Part shown: positions 1-6,084 of the stretch, piece after piece
How positions within the stretch are numbered: position 1 is the first letter of the stretch
How the letters are laid out: each line of letters begins with the position of its first letter
NCBI GenBank assembly: GCA_947176615.1
Contig: CAMWRO010000183.1
Span: forward strand, 1-6,084
Length of the DNA: 6,084 nt
Source of the DNA: an uncultured Porphyromonadaceae bacterium
Lineage (GTDB): Bacteria; Bacteroidota; Bacteroidia; Bacteroidales; Muribaculaceae
Direction of reading: 5' to 3'
Made by a program: the position numbers and the translations under genes
The notes under the pieces: generated by a model
The model's input: the letters and a program-made list of their open reading frames with translations, nothing else
What the model was told of the DNA's origin: nothing
The model's database searches: none

Positions 1-58
1 AACTGAAAGATGCTACCACTTTGGGTTAACATTTGTTATTAAACAACCTCTAAATGAA

Positions 59-94
59 GATGGAATGAACTGACGGGCGTCAGTTCATTCCATC
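59..94 (-). terminator. Perfect 16-bp hairpin downstream of the coiled-coil lipoprotein gene
   Basis: Bases 59-74 and 79-94 are exact reverse complements around a 4-base loop (GGGC on the + strand), giving an unusually long, uninterrupted 16-bp stem. It begins 28 bases past the TAA stop of the leftward lipoprotein gene, the expected place for an intrinsic terminator. Read leftward, the stem is followed by TCTTCATTTA, which is only moderately T-rich, so the U-tract is imperfect. Read rightward it is followed by CCGGTG and then TTTT, so it could also stop transcription entering from the left edge. Terminator function is inferred from position and structure. Confidence 0.7.
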
Positions 95-121
95 CCGGTG
101 TTTTAGACTATGTCGATGTCT

Positions 122-1003
122 TTAGTCGACTTGGATAACCAAGAAGTTGGAGAGCTGCCAGAATTTGGCAGGGTTGGTAATATTGATGACCTTTTGGTCG
201 CCTTGGTCTACAATCTGGTAAGAGTCCTTGGGCTGGCCGGTCATGATTTTGGCTTTTTTGCTGTGGGTGGGGATGACAGTAAGAGTGCGCTTGTCACCTG
301 CGGTAAAATATGACTCGTCAAAGTCTCCCTTCATGACCTTGGTCTTGCCGAGGAATTTCTTTTCAAGGATTTTCTTGGCTTTTAATTCCTTGTTGGTGCC
401 GATGGCGTAGAAACATTCGTTCAGCTCTTTTTCAGCGGCAAGGGCTTCGGCTTCAGCGCGGGCGCGTTCTGCGTCGGCGGCTGACACGCTCGTGTTGAGC
501 GAATCGACTGTCGTGTTAAGGCCGGCAATTGTGTTGTCGAGCTCCTTGATGCGGATATTGGCCGATGCGAGCTGGTTGGTCAGCGTGGCGATTTCAGTCT
601 GCTGTTCGGCAATCTGGGTTTTAAGAGTCTGAATTGTCTTTTTCAGTGTGGAATTTTCACCTGAGGTGTTCTGAAGTTTTTTCTCAAGTTCTTCAAGGCG
701 CTGGCGGCGTTCCTGAAGGGCTTGCTGGATGACAATCATGTCGTTTTTAATCTGTTCCTTGCGTGATGCCGATTCGGCGCCGAGGCCGCCGGGGGTAGCG
801 ATGATTTTTTCAAGGTCTTTAATCTGGCTCATGCCCTCGGAGATGTCGTTGACAAGGACAAGGAGGCTGTCCTGTGTAGCGAGGGTTTCACGGAGGTCGC
901 CCTTGAGTTGCTCGTTTTCAGCTTCAGCGTTGCGGAGTTTGTCTCCGTTACATGCAGTGAGCACTACCAGTGCCGCAGCAGCAAATACTGATAATTTTTT
1001 CAT
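122..1003 (-). CDS. Coiled-coil envelope lipoprotein, Bacteroidales conserved (possibly Cbp1-like)
   Basis: Predicted 293-residue lipoprotein of unknown function. A short basic, hydrophobic signal peptide (1-17) ends in the lipobox LTAC, so Cys18 should be lipidated. The next residues (N-G-D-K) are not a clear acidic surface-export signal, so a periplasmic face is as likely as surface display. Residues 22-66 are helical. About 82-195 form a long coiled coil with clean a/d heptad spacing (for example L120, I124, L127, I131, I138, L141, L145, I152, L155, I159, L162, V166, L169, V173), followed by an Ala/Glu/Arg-rich helix. From C197 to the C-terminal VIQVD lies a compact, probably beta-rich domain. 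Two DSL tripeptides (45-47, 167-169) fit the Bacteroides O-glycosylation motif. From memory, the architecture resembles the family named after B. fragilis Cbp1, a reported collagen-binding glycoprotein; this is not verified. The gene is 44 bases after rsmI and precedes a hairpin terminator. Confidence 0.85.
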   Translation of the reverse strand: MKKLSVFAAAALVVLTACNGDKLRNAEAENEQLKGDLRETLATQDSLLVLVNDISEGMSQIKDLEKIIATPGGLGAESASRKEQIKNDMIVIQQALQERRQRLEELEKKLQNTSGENSTLKKTIQTLKTQIAEQQTEIATLTNQLASANIRIKELDNTIAGLNTTVDSLNTSVSAADAERARAEAEALAAEKELNECFYAIGTNKELKAKKILEKKFLGKTKVMKGDFDESYFTAGDKRTLTVIPTHSKKAKIMTGQPKDSYQIVDQGDQKVINITNPAKFWQLSNFLVIQVD

Positions 1004-1047
1004 CGTAAATTCTTTTTGATGTTGATTCCAAATAGTTATAAACGTGT

Positions 1048-1767
1048 TTAGTCTTCGGAGCGATATTTGTTTCGATGAACCTTTTCACGGTCGTCATCTT
1101 TCCCTCCGATAATAACAACGATTTCTCCCTTGGGATTGTTCTCGGTAAAAAATTTTATTAACTCGCCGATGGTTCCCCGACATGTGGTGTCATACATCTT
1201 GGATATTTCCCGTGACACGGATGCCGGGCGGTCAAGACCGCATGCCTCACCCAGTTGCGACAATGTTTTCAGGAGCCGTGTGGGGGATTCGTAGATGATG
1301 GTGGTGCAATCGTTTTGAGCGATTTTTTCAAGGCGCGTCATGCGGCCTTTTTTTGTCGGAAGAAAGCCTTCGAAACAGAAACGGTCAGTGGGCAGTCCCG
1401 AGTTGACAAGCGCCGGGACAAATGCCGTGGCTCCGGGCAATGTCTCGACCGGGATGTCTCGGCGGCGGCACTCGCGACTCAGCATGAAACCGGGGTCGCT
1501 GATTCCGGGTGTGCCTGCATCGGAAATCAGTGCAATGTCTTCGCCGCTCTCGATGCGGTCGATTATTGGTGACGCGGTGGCGTGCTCGTTAAACTTGTGA
1601 TGACTTGCACATGGCGTGGTGATGCCGAAGTGGCGGAGAACCACTGAACTGGTCCGTGTGTCTTCGGCATAAATCTGAGAGACCTTTTTCAATATCTCGA
1701 TAGCTCGGGGAGTCATGTCGCCGAGGTTGCCCACCGGAGTGGGTACAATGTACAGCTTGCCTGCCAT
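1048..1767 (-). CDS. rsmI: 16S rRNA (cytidine-1402 2'-O)-methyltransferase RsmI
   Basis: RsmI uses S-adenosylmethionine to methylate the 2'-O-ribose of C1402 of 16S rRNA in the ribosomal P site, a fine-tuner of decoding, and acts in the cytoplasm. The 239-residue product shows the tetrapyrrole-methylase fold signatures: N-terminal LYIVPTPVGNLGD (5-17), IYAEDTRTS (32-40), the family signature ISDAGTPGISDPG (81-93), LPGATAFVPALVNSGLP (110-126), FEGFLPTKKGR (132-142) and a later TIIYESPTRL. The frame is open upstream to an ATG at 1842, but the family N-terminus (M-x-G-K-L-Y-I-V) starts at the ATG at 1765-1767. That choice leaves 5 bases after the stop of the upstream gene instead of a 70-base overlap. 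No Shine-Dalgarno sequence is visible, so initiation is probably coupled to upstream translation. Length is slightly below the E. coli protein, with a short charged tail at the C-terminus. Confidence 0.95.
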   Translation of the reverse strand: MAGKLYIVPTPVGNLGDMTPRAIEILKKVSQIYAEDTRTSSVVLRHFGITTPCASHHKFNEHATASPIIDRIESGEDIALISDAGTPGISDPGFMLSRECRRRDIPVETLPGATAFVPALVNSGLPTDRFCFEGFLPTKKGRMTRLEKIAQNDCTTIIYESPTRLLKTLSQLGEACGLDRPASVSREISKMYDTTCRGTIGELIKFFTENNPKGEIVVIIGGKDDDREKVHRNKYRSED

Positions 1768-1772
1768 GACGT

Positions 1773-2483
1773 TTATTTGGCAAAATAGCGGGAAACGATT
1801 TCCATGAAGGCTTTTACCTCGCTGTTGTCGGGGTCCCAGCACAAGTCATTGTAGAAATAATCCTCGGCTTCGTCATAGGACGACATGGCGGCGATGATGT
1901 CAATCGACTCGTTGTAGTCTTGGATTGAATTGCTGAACAGCTCGCGGCGGAAACGGAACTTGTCATTGATGCTGAACGCGGTGTGGATGTCTTTGACTGA
2001 TTCACGGGCAATTTTCTCGTCAAGCGAAATCTGTGGCGAGTCAAATGTCTCCACTTCTTCCCAAGCGGGTTCAGGCTCGGGTTTTACCGATGGTCTGAGC
2101 CGCGCGGTGGCTTCGGCATCGTCAGGGTCGGCAAACTCGTTGCGGCTGTTGGGGGAGATATGCGGGTCGGTCGGAAGGTCGCTTATGGGGTGAGACCGGG
2201 CCATCACCTGCTGATGGGCGGTAGTGACATCTTCATTGTCGGGGATGAATGGCTGTGCATCTTCTTCCTCCTCGGTCAGCACGGCATTGACTATTGCGAC
2301 ATCGTCATTTTCGACCGGTTCCGATGTGACGTCACTGACTCCGGCGAGCCGGGCAAGTTGCGAAATCTTATCAATAATGAGCGCGTCAATCTGAGTCGCG
2401 GCTGTCTCGCCACGGTTCATCTGTAAGGTAATCAGACCCTCTATTTCATAGCTCAGGTTGAGCATTGCTGAATAATCTTTCAT
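1773..2483 (-). CDS. Uncharacterised acidic protein between dacB and rsmI
   Basis: I do not recognise a named family for this 236-residue protein. There is no signal peptide or membrane segment, so it is probably cytoplasmic. Three parts are visible. Residues 1-48 are a hydrophobic/amphipathic helical region (LSYEIEGLITLQ, then IDALIIDKISQLARL). Residues 49-150 are acidic and Pro-rich low complexity, including EEEED and PEPEPAWEEVE, and are probably disordered. Residues 167-236 form a compact helical module (FSINDKFRFRRELF, then SYDEAEDYFYNDLCWDPDNSEVKAFMEIVSRYF). I recall similar C-terminal modules in Bacteroidales hypothetical proteins, but I know no function. The start codon overlaps the dacB stop as ATGA, and its stop is 5 bases before rsmI, so it belongs to the same operon and is likely made by translational coupling. 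The acidic linker with a conserved C-terminal module suggests a protein-interaction role, which is speculation. Confidence 0.85.
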   Translation of the reverse strand: MKDYSAMLNLSYEIEGLITLQMNRGETAATQIDALIIDKISQLARLAGVSDVTSEPVENDDVAIVNAVLTEEEEDAQPFIPDNEDVTTAHQQVMARSHPISDLPTDPHISPNSRNEFADPDDAEATARLRPSVKPEPEPAWEEVETFDSPQISLDEKIARESVKDIHTAFSINDKFRFRRELFSNSIQDYNESIDIIAAMSSYDEAEDYFYNDLCWDPDNSEVKAFMEIVSRYFAK

Positions 2484-3877
2484 AGATCTGTCGGTTCAGT
2501 TAGGGTTTCAAGTTGCAAACTTAATGGAAATTTTTCTAATAGCAAGCGCGAAATTGCATTTTTTAAGGTCGCGCGGTTACAGGTAAACCCGTTGACAATG
2601 AAAATTATTAAGTGGGTGGGTCTGCCTTCTTCGTCAAATTTATACCCGGCAAAGGACTGCACGCCGCGCATGCTGCCGGTTTTCAGTGCGATGTACCATT
2701 CAAGATGGGTCCCGGCAAGGAAGTTGCGCACGGTGCCTTCGTAGCCTGCACGCGGAAATAGCGAAGTGTAGTCGTCGCTGTAGTCGGGAGCGGTCATGGT
2801 TTTCAGTACGTCGGCAAGGAAACGTGCCGTCAGACGGTCGTTTCGCGAGAGTCCGCTGCCGTCTTCGATATTGATGCCGGCAAGAGAGATGCCGGCATCG
2901 CTCCACACGGCCAATTCCTCCTTGACGGCGTCGGCGCGCGAGCCTCCGGGCCGCAGCGCGCGGAGCATTCCTTCGGCCATCATGTTGTCAGACCTGAACA
3001 TGAGGCTGCGCATGATTTCCCTGAAGGTAGGGGAGAGATGGGTGTATAGCAGGATGGTTTCCTTTTCAGGTTTTACGGCTGACTGCCGCACCTCGATGCC
3101 GGCTGTCCGGAGCTTTTCGATAATTTCATGCCGCATCACTTTGGCCGGCCGCGGCATAGCGAGTCGGTCGCTGTAGCCCCGTCGCGGAACCCGTCCGGTA
3201 AAGGTGAATGTCTCTGTGTCGCGATTGCGGGTAGCTTTCAATCCCTGTTTCTTCCCGCGTGTTACTATGCGTATGTCAAGGTCGGGGACATAAGGGATGG
3301 TCTCGCGCGAGGGGAGGCGCAGCGTGAAACGGTTGTCACGGAAATTGGCCCCGTGGTGCCCGGCCCCGTAGGGCCACGCCACATCCTCGTCCATCCATCC
3401 GGCAGGAACGCGGTCATCCTCAAAGCCTTCCTCTTTTATAACGATGTCACCGTTTATGGCGGTGATGCCGGTATTGACCACCGCAGTGACGATGCTGTCG
3501 CAAAAACCGTGTGTCCCGTCAAGAAATGACGATTCAATCGACGGGTCGCCTGAGGTTGTGACGATGATGTTGCCGTCAAGTGTCCCGTCGGGCGATATGT
3601 TTCCGACGGCAGTTACCGGTGTTACAAATCTTTCCTCGGGGTCTCCGATGGCGAGAGCCGAAGCCACAGTGACACTTTTCATGATGCTTGCCGGCACAAG
3701 CGACACGTCAATGTTTTCAGCTACAATGGGTACGCCGAAACGGAGGTCTTCGATATATATTGCCGTGCGCGTAGTGTCGATGCCCGAGATGTCAAGCGGA
3801 AATGCCGAGGATGCAATGGCTGAAAGACTGGCGGCTACAAGGCAGAAAGTACGTTGAATAATTGCTGATATTCTCAT
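2480..3877 (-). CDS. dacB: D-alanyl-D-alanine carboxypeptidase/endopeptidase, PBP4 type (peptidase S13)
   Basis: Low-molecular-mass penicillin-binding protein that removes the terminal D-Ala of peptidoglycan stem peptides and/or cleaves D,D-cross-links in the periplasm. The 465-residue product has an N-terminal signal peptide (hydrophobic 5-22, probable cleavage near A22-S-S-A25). All three active-site motifs of serine PBPs are present in order: SxxK as S64-I-M-K67 with S64 the acylated serine, SxN as S296-D-N298, and KTG as K399-T-G401. The PBP4 block DGSGLSRND (339-347) is also there. The roughly 230 residues between the first two motifs are the extra-domain insertion that marks class C PBPs. 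Length is normal for the family, and every catalytic residue is intact. Its TGA stop overlaps the next start (ATGA), making dacB the first gene of a tight dacB-acidic protein-rsmI set. A promoter candidate lies just upstream. DacB is used as the family-level symbol. Confidence 0.93.
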   Translation of the reverse strand: MRISAIIQRTFCLVAASLSAIASSAFPLDISGIDTTRTAIYIEDLRFGVPIVAENIDVSLVPASIMKSVTVASALAIGDPEERFVTPVTAVGNISPDGTLDGNIIVTTSGDPSIESSFLDGTHGFCDSIVTAVVNTGITAINGDIVIKEEGFEDDRVPAGWMDEDVAWPYGAGHHGANFRDNRFTLRLPSRETIPYVPDLDIRIVTRGKKQGLKATRNRDTETFTFTGRVPRRGYSDRLAMPRPAKVMRHEIIEKLRTAGIEVRQSAVKPEKETILLYTHLSPTFREIMRSLMFRSDNMMAEGMLRALRPGGSRADAVKEELAVWSDAGISLAGINIEDGSGLSRNDRLTARFLADVLKTMTAPDYSDDYTSLFPRAGYEGTVRNFLAGTHLEWYIALKTGSMRGVQSFAGYKFDEEGRPTHLIIFIVNGFTCNRATLKNAISRLLLEKFPLSLQLETLTEPTDL

Positions 3878-3886
3878 AATCGACCA

Positions 3887-3917
3887 CGAAGTTAGCTAAA
3901 TTTTCACCCACGGACAA
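3887..3917 (-). promoter_or_regulatory. Candidate Bacteroidetes-type promoter for dacB
   Basis: On the minus strand TAACTTCG (3894-3887) matches the Bacteroidetes -7 consensus TAnnTTTG at all fixed positions but one. A TTG (3917-3915) sits 20 bases upstream, the normal spacing to the -33 element. The weakness is distance: transcription would begin only a few bases before the ATG at 3877, giving a near-leaderless mRNA. The spacer after the AI-2E gene shows no terminator, so dacB may simply be read from upstream. Confidence 0.35.
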
Positions 3918-3942
3918 GATGGGAACTGCAGATTGGGATTTT

Positions 3943-5052
3943 TTAACCCTTTGGCCGCAGTGTGTTTTTTTCATTGGGCCGGATTATATAGCGGTCGTAA
4001 TAGGCCAGCAACAGTGTCGTCAGCGGGATTGCGATGATGAGACCGATGAATCCGAGAAGGGTGCCCCATATAGAGAGCGACAGGAAGATGAGTGCCGGGT
4101 TCAGGCTCATGGCTTTTCCGATAATTTTTGGGGTGAGGAAAAGGTCCTGAATAGCCTGAACAATGCAGTAGACGGCGATGCATTCCCAGAACAGCGTCCA
4201 GAAGCTCATGCCGGTATCGACCGAGTAGATGAGACACAGAATGGTTGTCGGAATCAGTGATATAAGCTGCAGGTAGGGCACCATGTTCAGCAATCCGATG
4301 AACAGACCGAGGATGATGGCAAGCGGAAGGCCGATGATAAGGAATCCGATGCTGAAAAGGATGCCGACAATGAACGCGACAAGGGCCTGCCCGCGAAAAT
4401 ACCGGTTCATGCTGGTCTTTACGTCGCGGCATATACCGAGAACCGATTTGCGGTATTTGGGCGGAATCATGCGCCGGAACCCGTCGGACAGTTTCTCATA
4501 GTCAATCATGATGAAAATCACATAGAGCAAAACTATTATCCAGCTGAATATGCTCAATAAAATTGAAATAGAGCCGGAAATAAGTGACCACGATGCCGAG
4601 AGAGTCTCCTCGATCATGCGCGTCCATTCCTCGCGGGAGAGTTTTGACGCGATTTTTTCAAAGTCGATATGTGTGCGCAGAAACTCGTGAACCGAGTCGG
4701 GGACAAACGGGATGGCGTTCATCTCGGTCTTGGCATAGGTCTTGAGCATCCCGGCCATTTCGGTCGCCTCGCTGATTATGGAGGGAATGAGGAAATAGCA
4801 TATCAGCAGGAAAAAGAAAAGCAGTTCAAAGAGGGTTATGAATGTGGCCGCAATGCGTCCCTTCAGTTTCAGCAGGTCGCGGGTAAGCTGTACCGCGGGC
4901 TCAAGAATATAGGCAATGAGACACCCGACGAGGAACGGGAGAAGGACACCTTTCAAAGTGTTGACCAGCCATATGGCGCCGAGAAACAGCACGCAGTTTA
5001 TGACGAGCCGCACAGTGCGGTCAAGTGTATAGGGTTGTCGTGAAAATGGCAT
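3943..5052 (-). CDS. AI-2E family (PerM/DUF20) polytopic membrane protein
   Basis: Predicted inner-membrane transporter-like protein of 369 residues. The family is named for E. coli TqsA, linked to autoinducer-2 export, but members include Na+/H+ antiporters and many of unknown substrate, so the cargo here is undetermined. Predicted membrane segments are near 15-32, 35-52, 68-90 and 162-183, then a dense hydrophobic C-terminal half (224-275, 284-300, 320-350). A long soluble loop at about 91-155 separates segments 3 and 4, as is typical. Family hallmarks are visible: YFRGQ (218-222), the Gly-rich GLPLAIILGLFIGLLNMVPY (241-260), and QDLFLTPKIIGKAMSLNP (302-319) followed by GFIGLIIAIPLT (334-345). 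The start at 5052 leaves a normal N-terminus at the edge of the divergent spacer. dacB follows after 65 bases, so co-transcription is possible. Full length with no visible damage. Confidence 0.92.
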   Translation of the reverse strand: MPFSRQPYTLDRTVRLVINCVLFLGAIWLVNTLKGVLLPFLVGCLIAYILEPAVQLTRDLLKLKGRIAATFITLFELLFFFLLICYFLIPSIISEATEMAGMLKTYAKTEMNAIPFVPDSVHEFLRTHIDFEKIASKLSREEWTRMIEETLSASWSLISGSISILLSIFSWIIVLLYVIFIMIDYEKLSDGFRRMIPPKYRKSVLGICRDVKTSMNRYFRGQALVAFIVGILFSIGFLIIGLPLAIILGLFIGLLNMVPYLQLISLIPTTILCLIYSVDTGMSFWTLFWECIAVYCIVQAIQDLFLTPKIIGKAMSLNPALIFLSLSIWGTLLGFIGLIIAIPLTTLLLAYYDRYIIRPNEKNTLRPKG

Positions 5053-5071
5053 GAGGATATTAAATTGAGTG

Positions 5072-5090
5072 ATTAATTTGCGAAATTAAT
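5072..5090. repeat. 19-base palindrome in the divergent spacer, possible operator
   Basis: ATTAATTTGCGAAATTAAT is an exact 8-bp inverted repeat around a GCG centre (arms 5072-5079 and 5083-5090). It lies 20 bases upstream of the AI-2E gene start and covers that gene's candidate -7 element, a placement that would suit a dimeric repressor. It is about 33 bases upstream of the MFS gene's -7 element. The spacer is AT-rich, which raises the odds of chance symmetry, so operator function is only a suggestion. Confidence 0.35.
5081..5088 (-). promoter_or_regulatory. Weak -7 promoter element candidate for the AI-2E gene
   Basis: On the minus strand TAATTTCG (5088-5081) differs from TAnnTTTG at one base. 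It would start transcription about 20 bases before the ATG at 5052, a reasonable leader. No TTG-like -33 element is found 19-21 bases upstream, so support is weak. It overlaps the right half of the 19-base palindrome. Confidence 0.3.
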
Positions 5091-5122
5091 AAATAAAATC
5101 GTGCCGATTCGCATAATTTGAG

Positions 5123-5130
5123 TAATTTTG
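5123..5130 (+). promoter_or_regulatory. -7 promoter element for the MFS transporter gene
   Basis: TAATTTTG matches the Bacteroidetes housekeeping sigma -7 consensus TAnnTTTG at every fixed base. Transcription would begin near 5135, leaving an AT-rich leader of roughly 30 bases before the ATG at 5168, with no Shine-Dalgarno sequence, as is usual in this phylum. The expected -33 position (about 5099-5103) reads TCGTG, which is a poor match to TTG. A near-copy, TAATTTG, sits just upstream at 5114-5120. Confidence 0.5.
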
Positions 5131-5167
5131 TGAAAATAATAATTTAAATCATTTCACTTTTTGCTAA

Positions 5168-6052
5168 ATGGAAACAGTAAAACAAGTACTTTCCGACAAG
5201 CCTTGGGCGAGATGGACCGCGCTGGGATTTTTAGCGTTTGCCATGTTCTGTTCATATATTTTTATGGACATCCTGTCGCCTATCAAGGACTTGCTTCAGT
5301 CGACCCGCGGATGGGATTCTACTGCATTCGGCACCATGCAGGGTTCCGAGACATTTCTTAACGTGTTTATTTTCTTCCTGATTTTCGCCGGAATCATTCT
5401 TGACAAGATGGGGGTTCGTTTTACCGCCGTTCTGTCAGGAGCAGTGATGCTTGTCGGCGCCACTATCAACTGGTATGCGCTGACCGATGCTTTTATCGGA
5501 AGCTCGCTCGACGTGTGGTTTACAAATCACTTGAACCATATCCCGGTTTTTGAGGAACTTGGTATTGCTCCGTTCTATGAGGGTATGCCCGCGTCGGCCA
5601 AGTTTTCGGCCGTGGGTTTCATGATTTTCGGCTGTGGTGTCGAGATGGCCGGTATTACGGTCAGCCGAGGCATTGTCAAGTGGTTTAAAGGTAAGGAAAT
5701 GGCTCTCGCGATGGGGTCGGAGATGGCTCTCGCCCGTCTTGGAGTCGCGACCTGTATGATTTTCTCACCCATGTTTGCCGAACTTGGCGGTGACATCAGC
5801 GTCAGCCGCTCGGTGGCATTCGGTGTAGTGTTGCTGATGATTGCGTTGATTATGTTCATTGTCTATTTCTTTATGGACAAGAAACTTGACGAGCAGACCC
5901 ATGCCGAGGAAGAAAAAGATGATCCTTTCCAGTTGAAAGACCTTGGCAAAATCCTTACTTCGAGCGGATTCTGGCTTGTCGCCCTCCTTTGCGTGCTTTA
6001 CTACTCGGAAATCTTACCCTTCCAGAAATATGCTGTCAACATGCTCCAGTGA
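5168..6052 (+). CDS. MFS transporter, N-terminal part ending at an in-frame TGA
   Basis: Major facilitator superfamily permease, inner membrane, substrate not predictable. The 294 residues hold about seven membrane segments (near 17-36, 62-78, 85-105, 146-165, 186-205, 216-236, 268-285). A motif-A-like GIILDKMGVRF (75-85) follows segment 2, the WFKGKEMALAMG block (172-183) follows segment 4, and a charged central loop (237-262, with EEEKDD) joins the two halves. The loop between segments 3 and 4 (about 106-144) is longer than usual. A typical MFS protein has 12 segments and 400 or more residues, so this product is only about the first 60 percent. The frame after the TGA stays open to the window end and reads N-I-S-F-T-D-V-D-P-A. 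The stop is therefore more likely a nonsense mutation or base error than a genuine end. The start is the first in-frame ATG after the promoter candidate. The gene diverges from the AI-2E gene. Confidence 0.85.
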   Translation: METVKQVLSDKPWARWTALGFLAFAMFCSYIFMDILSPIKDLLQSTRGWDSTAFGTMQGSETFLNVFIFFLIFAGIILDKMGVRFTAVLSGAVMLVGATINWYALTDAFIGSSLDVWFTNHLNHIPVFEELGIAPFYEGMPASAKFSAVGFMIFGCGVEMAGITVSRGIVKWFKGKEMALAMGSEMALARLGVATCMIFSPMFAELGGDISVSRSVAFGVVLLMIALIMFIVYFFMDKKLDEQTHAEEEKDDPFQLKDLGKILTSSGFWLVALLCVLYYSEILPFQKYAVNMLQ

Positions 6053-6084
6053 AACATTTCGTTCACCGATGTTGACCCCGCTTC
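6053..6084 (+). other. Open continuation of the MFS reading frame past the TGA
   Basis: Ten sense codons plus two bases follow the TGA in the same frame (NISFTDVDPA). They contain no stop and use codons like those of the gene before it (ACC, GAT, GAC, CCC, GCT). The residues would make a plausible loop after segment 7. From memory, related Bacteroidetes transporters read MLQ-C-N here, so TGA in place of TGC (a single C-to-A change) would explain the break. The rest of the gene lies beyond the window. Confidence 0.5.

Noticed and set aside
33..46. Small inverted repeat TTGTT-ATTA-AACAA at the left edge
   Set aside because: A 5-bp AT-rich stem is too weak to distinguish from chance.
1004..1047. 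Dedicated promoter for the lipoprotein gene (minus-strand TATAACTATTTGG region)
   Set aside because: It has TTTG but not the TA at the right spacing and no -33 element. Read-through from rsmI is at least as likely.
1768..1842. N-terminal extension of RsmI from an upstream in-frame ATG at 1842
   Set aside because: The extra 25 residues overlap the end of the upstream gene, do not resemble the RsmI N-terminus, and the family start motif begins at the ATG at 1767.
3128..3529. 133-codon rightward open frame inside dacB, with several similar open frames antisense to other genes
   Set aside because: It lies wholly antisense to an intact enzyme gene, its translation has no recognisable domain, and long antisense frames are expected in such coding sequence.
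3943..5052. Calling the AI-2E family protein a true quorum-signal exporter or naming it tqsA
   Set aside because: Family membership does not fix the substrate, and no autoinducer gene is nearby.
6050..6084. Selenocysteine insertion at the TGA of the MFS gene
   Set aside because: Only a 5-bp stem with an 11-base loop follows, without a recognisable bacterial SECIS apical structure, and MFS transporters are not known selenoproteins. Mutation or error is simpler.

Overview
The window looks like an ordinary chromosomal segment from a Bacteroidales bacterium, most likely near Muribaculaceae (inference from protein style, not from a marker gene). The clues are moderate GC coding sequence with AT-rich spacers, no Shine-Dalgarno sequences before the starts, promoter candidates of the Bacteroidetes -7 type (TAnnTTTG), and Bacteroidales-type proteins such as a coiled-coil lipoprotein with a conserved C-terminal domain. 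Genes are dense and no spacer exceeds about 120 bases. I see no rRNA, tRNA, CRISPR array, insertion sequence or phage gene.

Layout: bases 1-58 are an AT-rich edge in which I recognise nothing. A perfect 16-bp hairpin (59-94) follows, placed as the terminator of a leftward gene set. Reading leftward from the divergent spacer come an AI-2E/PerM-family membrane protein (3943-5052), a PBP4-type D-Ala-D-Ala carboxypeptidase dacB (2480-3877), an uncharacterised acidic protein (1773-2483), the 16S rRNA methyltransferase rsmI (1048-1767) and a coiled-coil lipoprotein (122-1003). dacB and the acidic-protein gene overlap by 4 bases (ATGA), and the acidic-protein gene and rsmI are 5 bases apart, so these three are almost certainly co-transcribed and translationally coupled. 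The lipoprotein and AI-2E genes are 44 and 65 bases from their neighbours and could be transcribed with them or separately.

The 115-base AT-rich spacer 5053-5167 is divergent. It carries a good -7 element for a rightward MFS transporter gene, a weaker candidate for the leftward AI-2E gene, and a 19-base palindrome. The MFS gene (5168 onward) stops at an in-frame TGA after seven predicted membrane segments, about half of a normal MFS protein. The same frame stays open and protein-like to the window end, so the TGA probably replaces a sense codon.

Functionally this is mostly envelope and housekeeping: peptidoglycan trimming in the periplasm, ribosome fine-tuning, an envelope lipoprotein and two transport proteins. 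I found no convincing new defence, mobile or biosynthetic system. The points most worth a second look are the interrupted MFS gene and the uncharacterised protein between dacB and rsmI.
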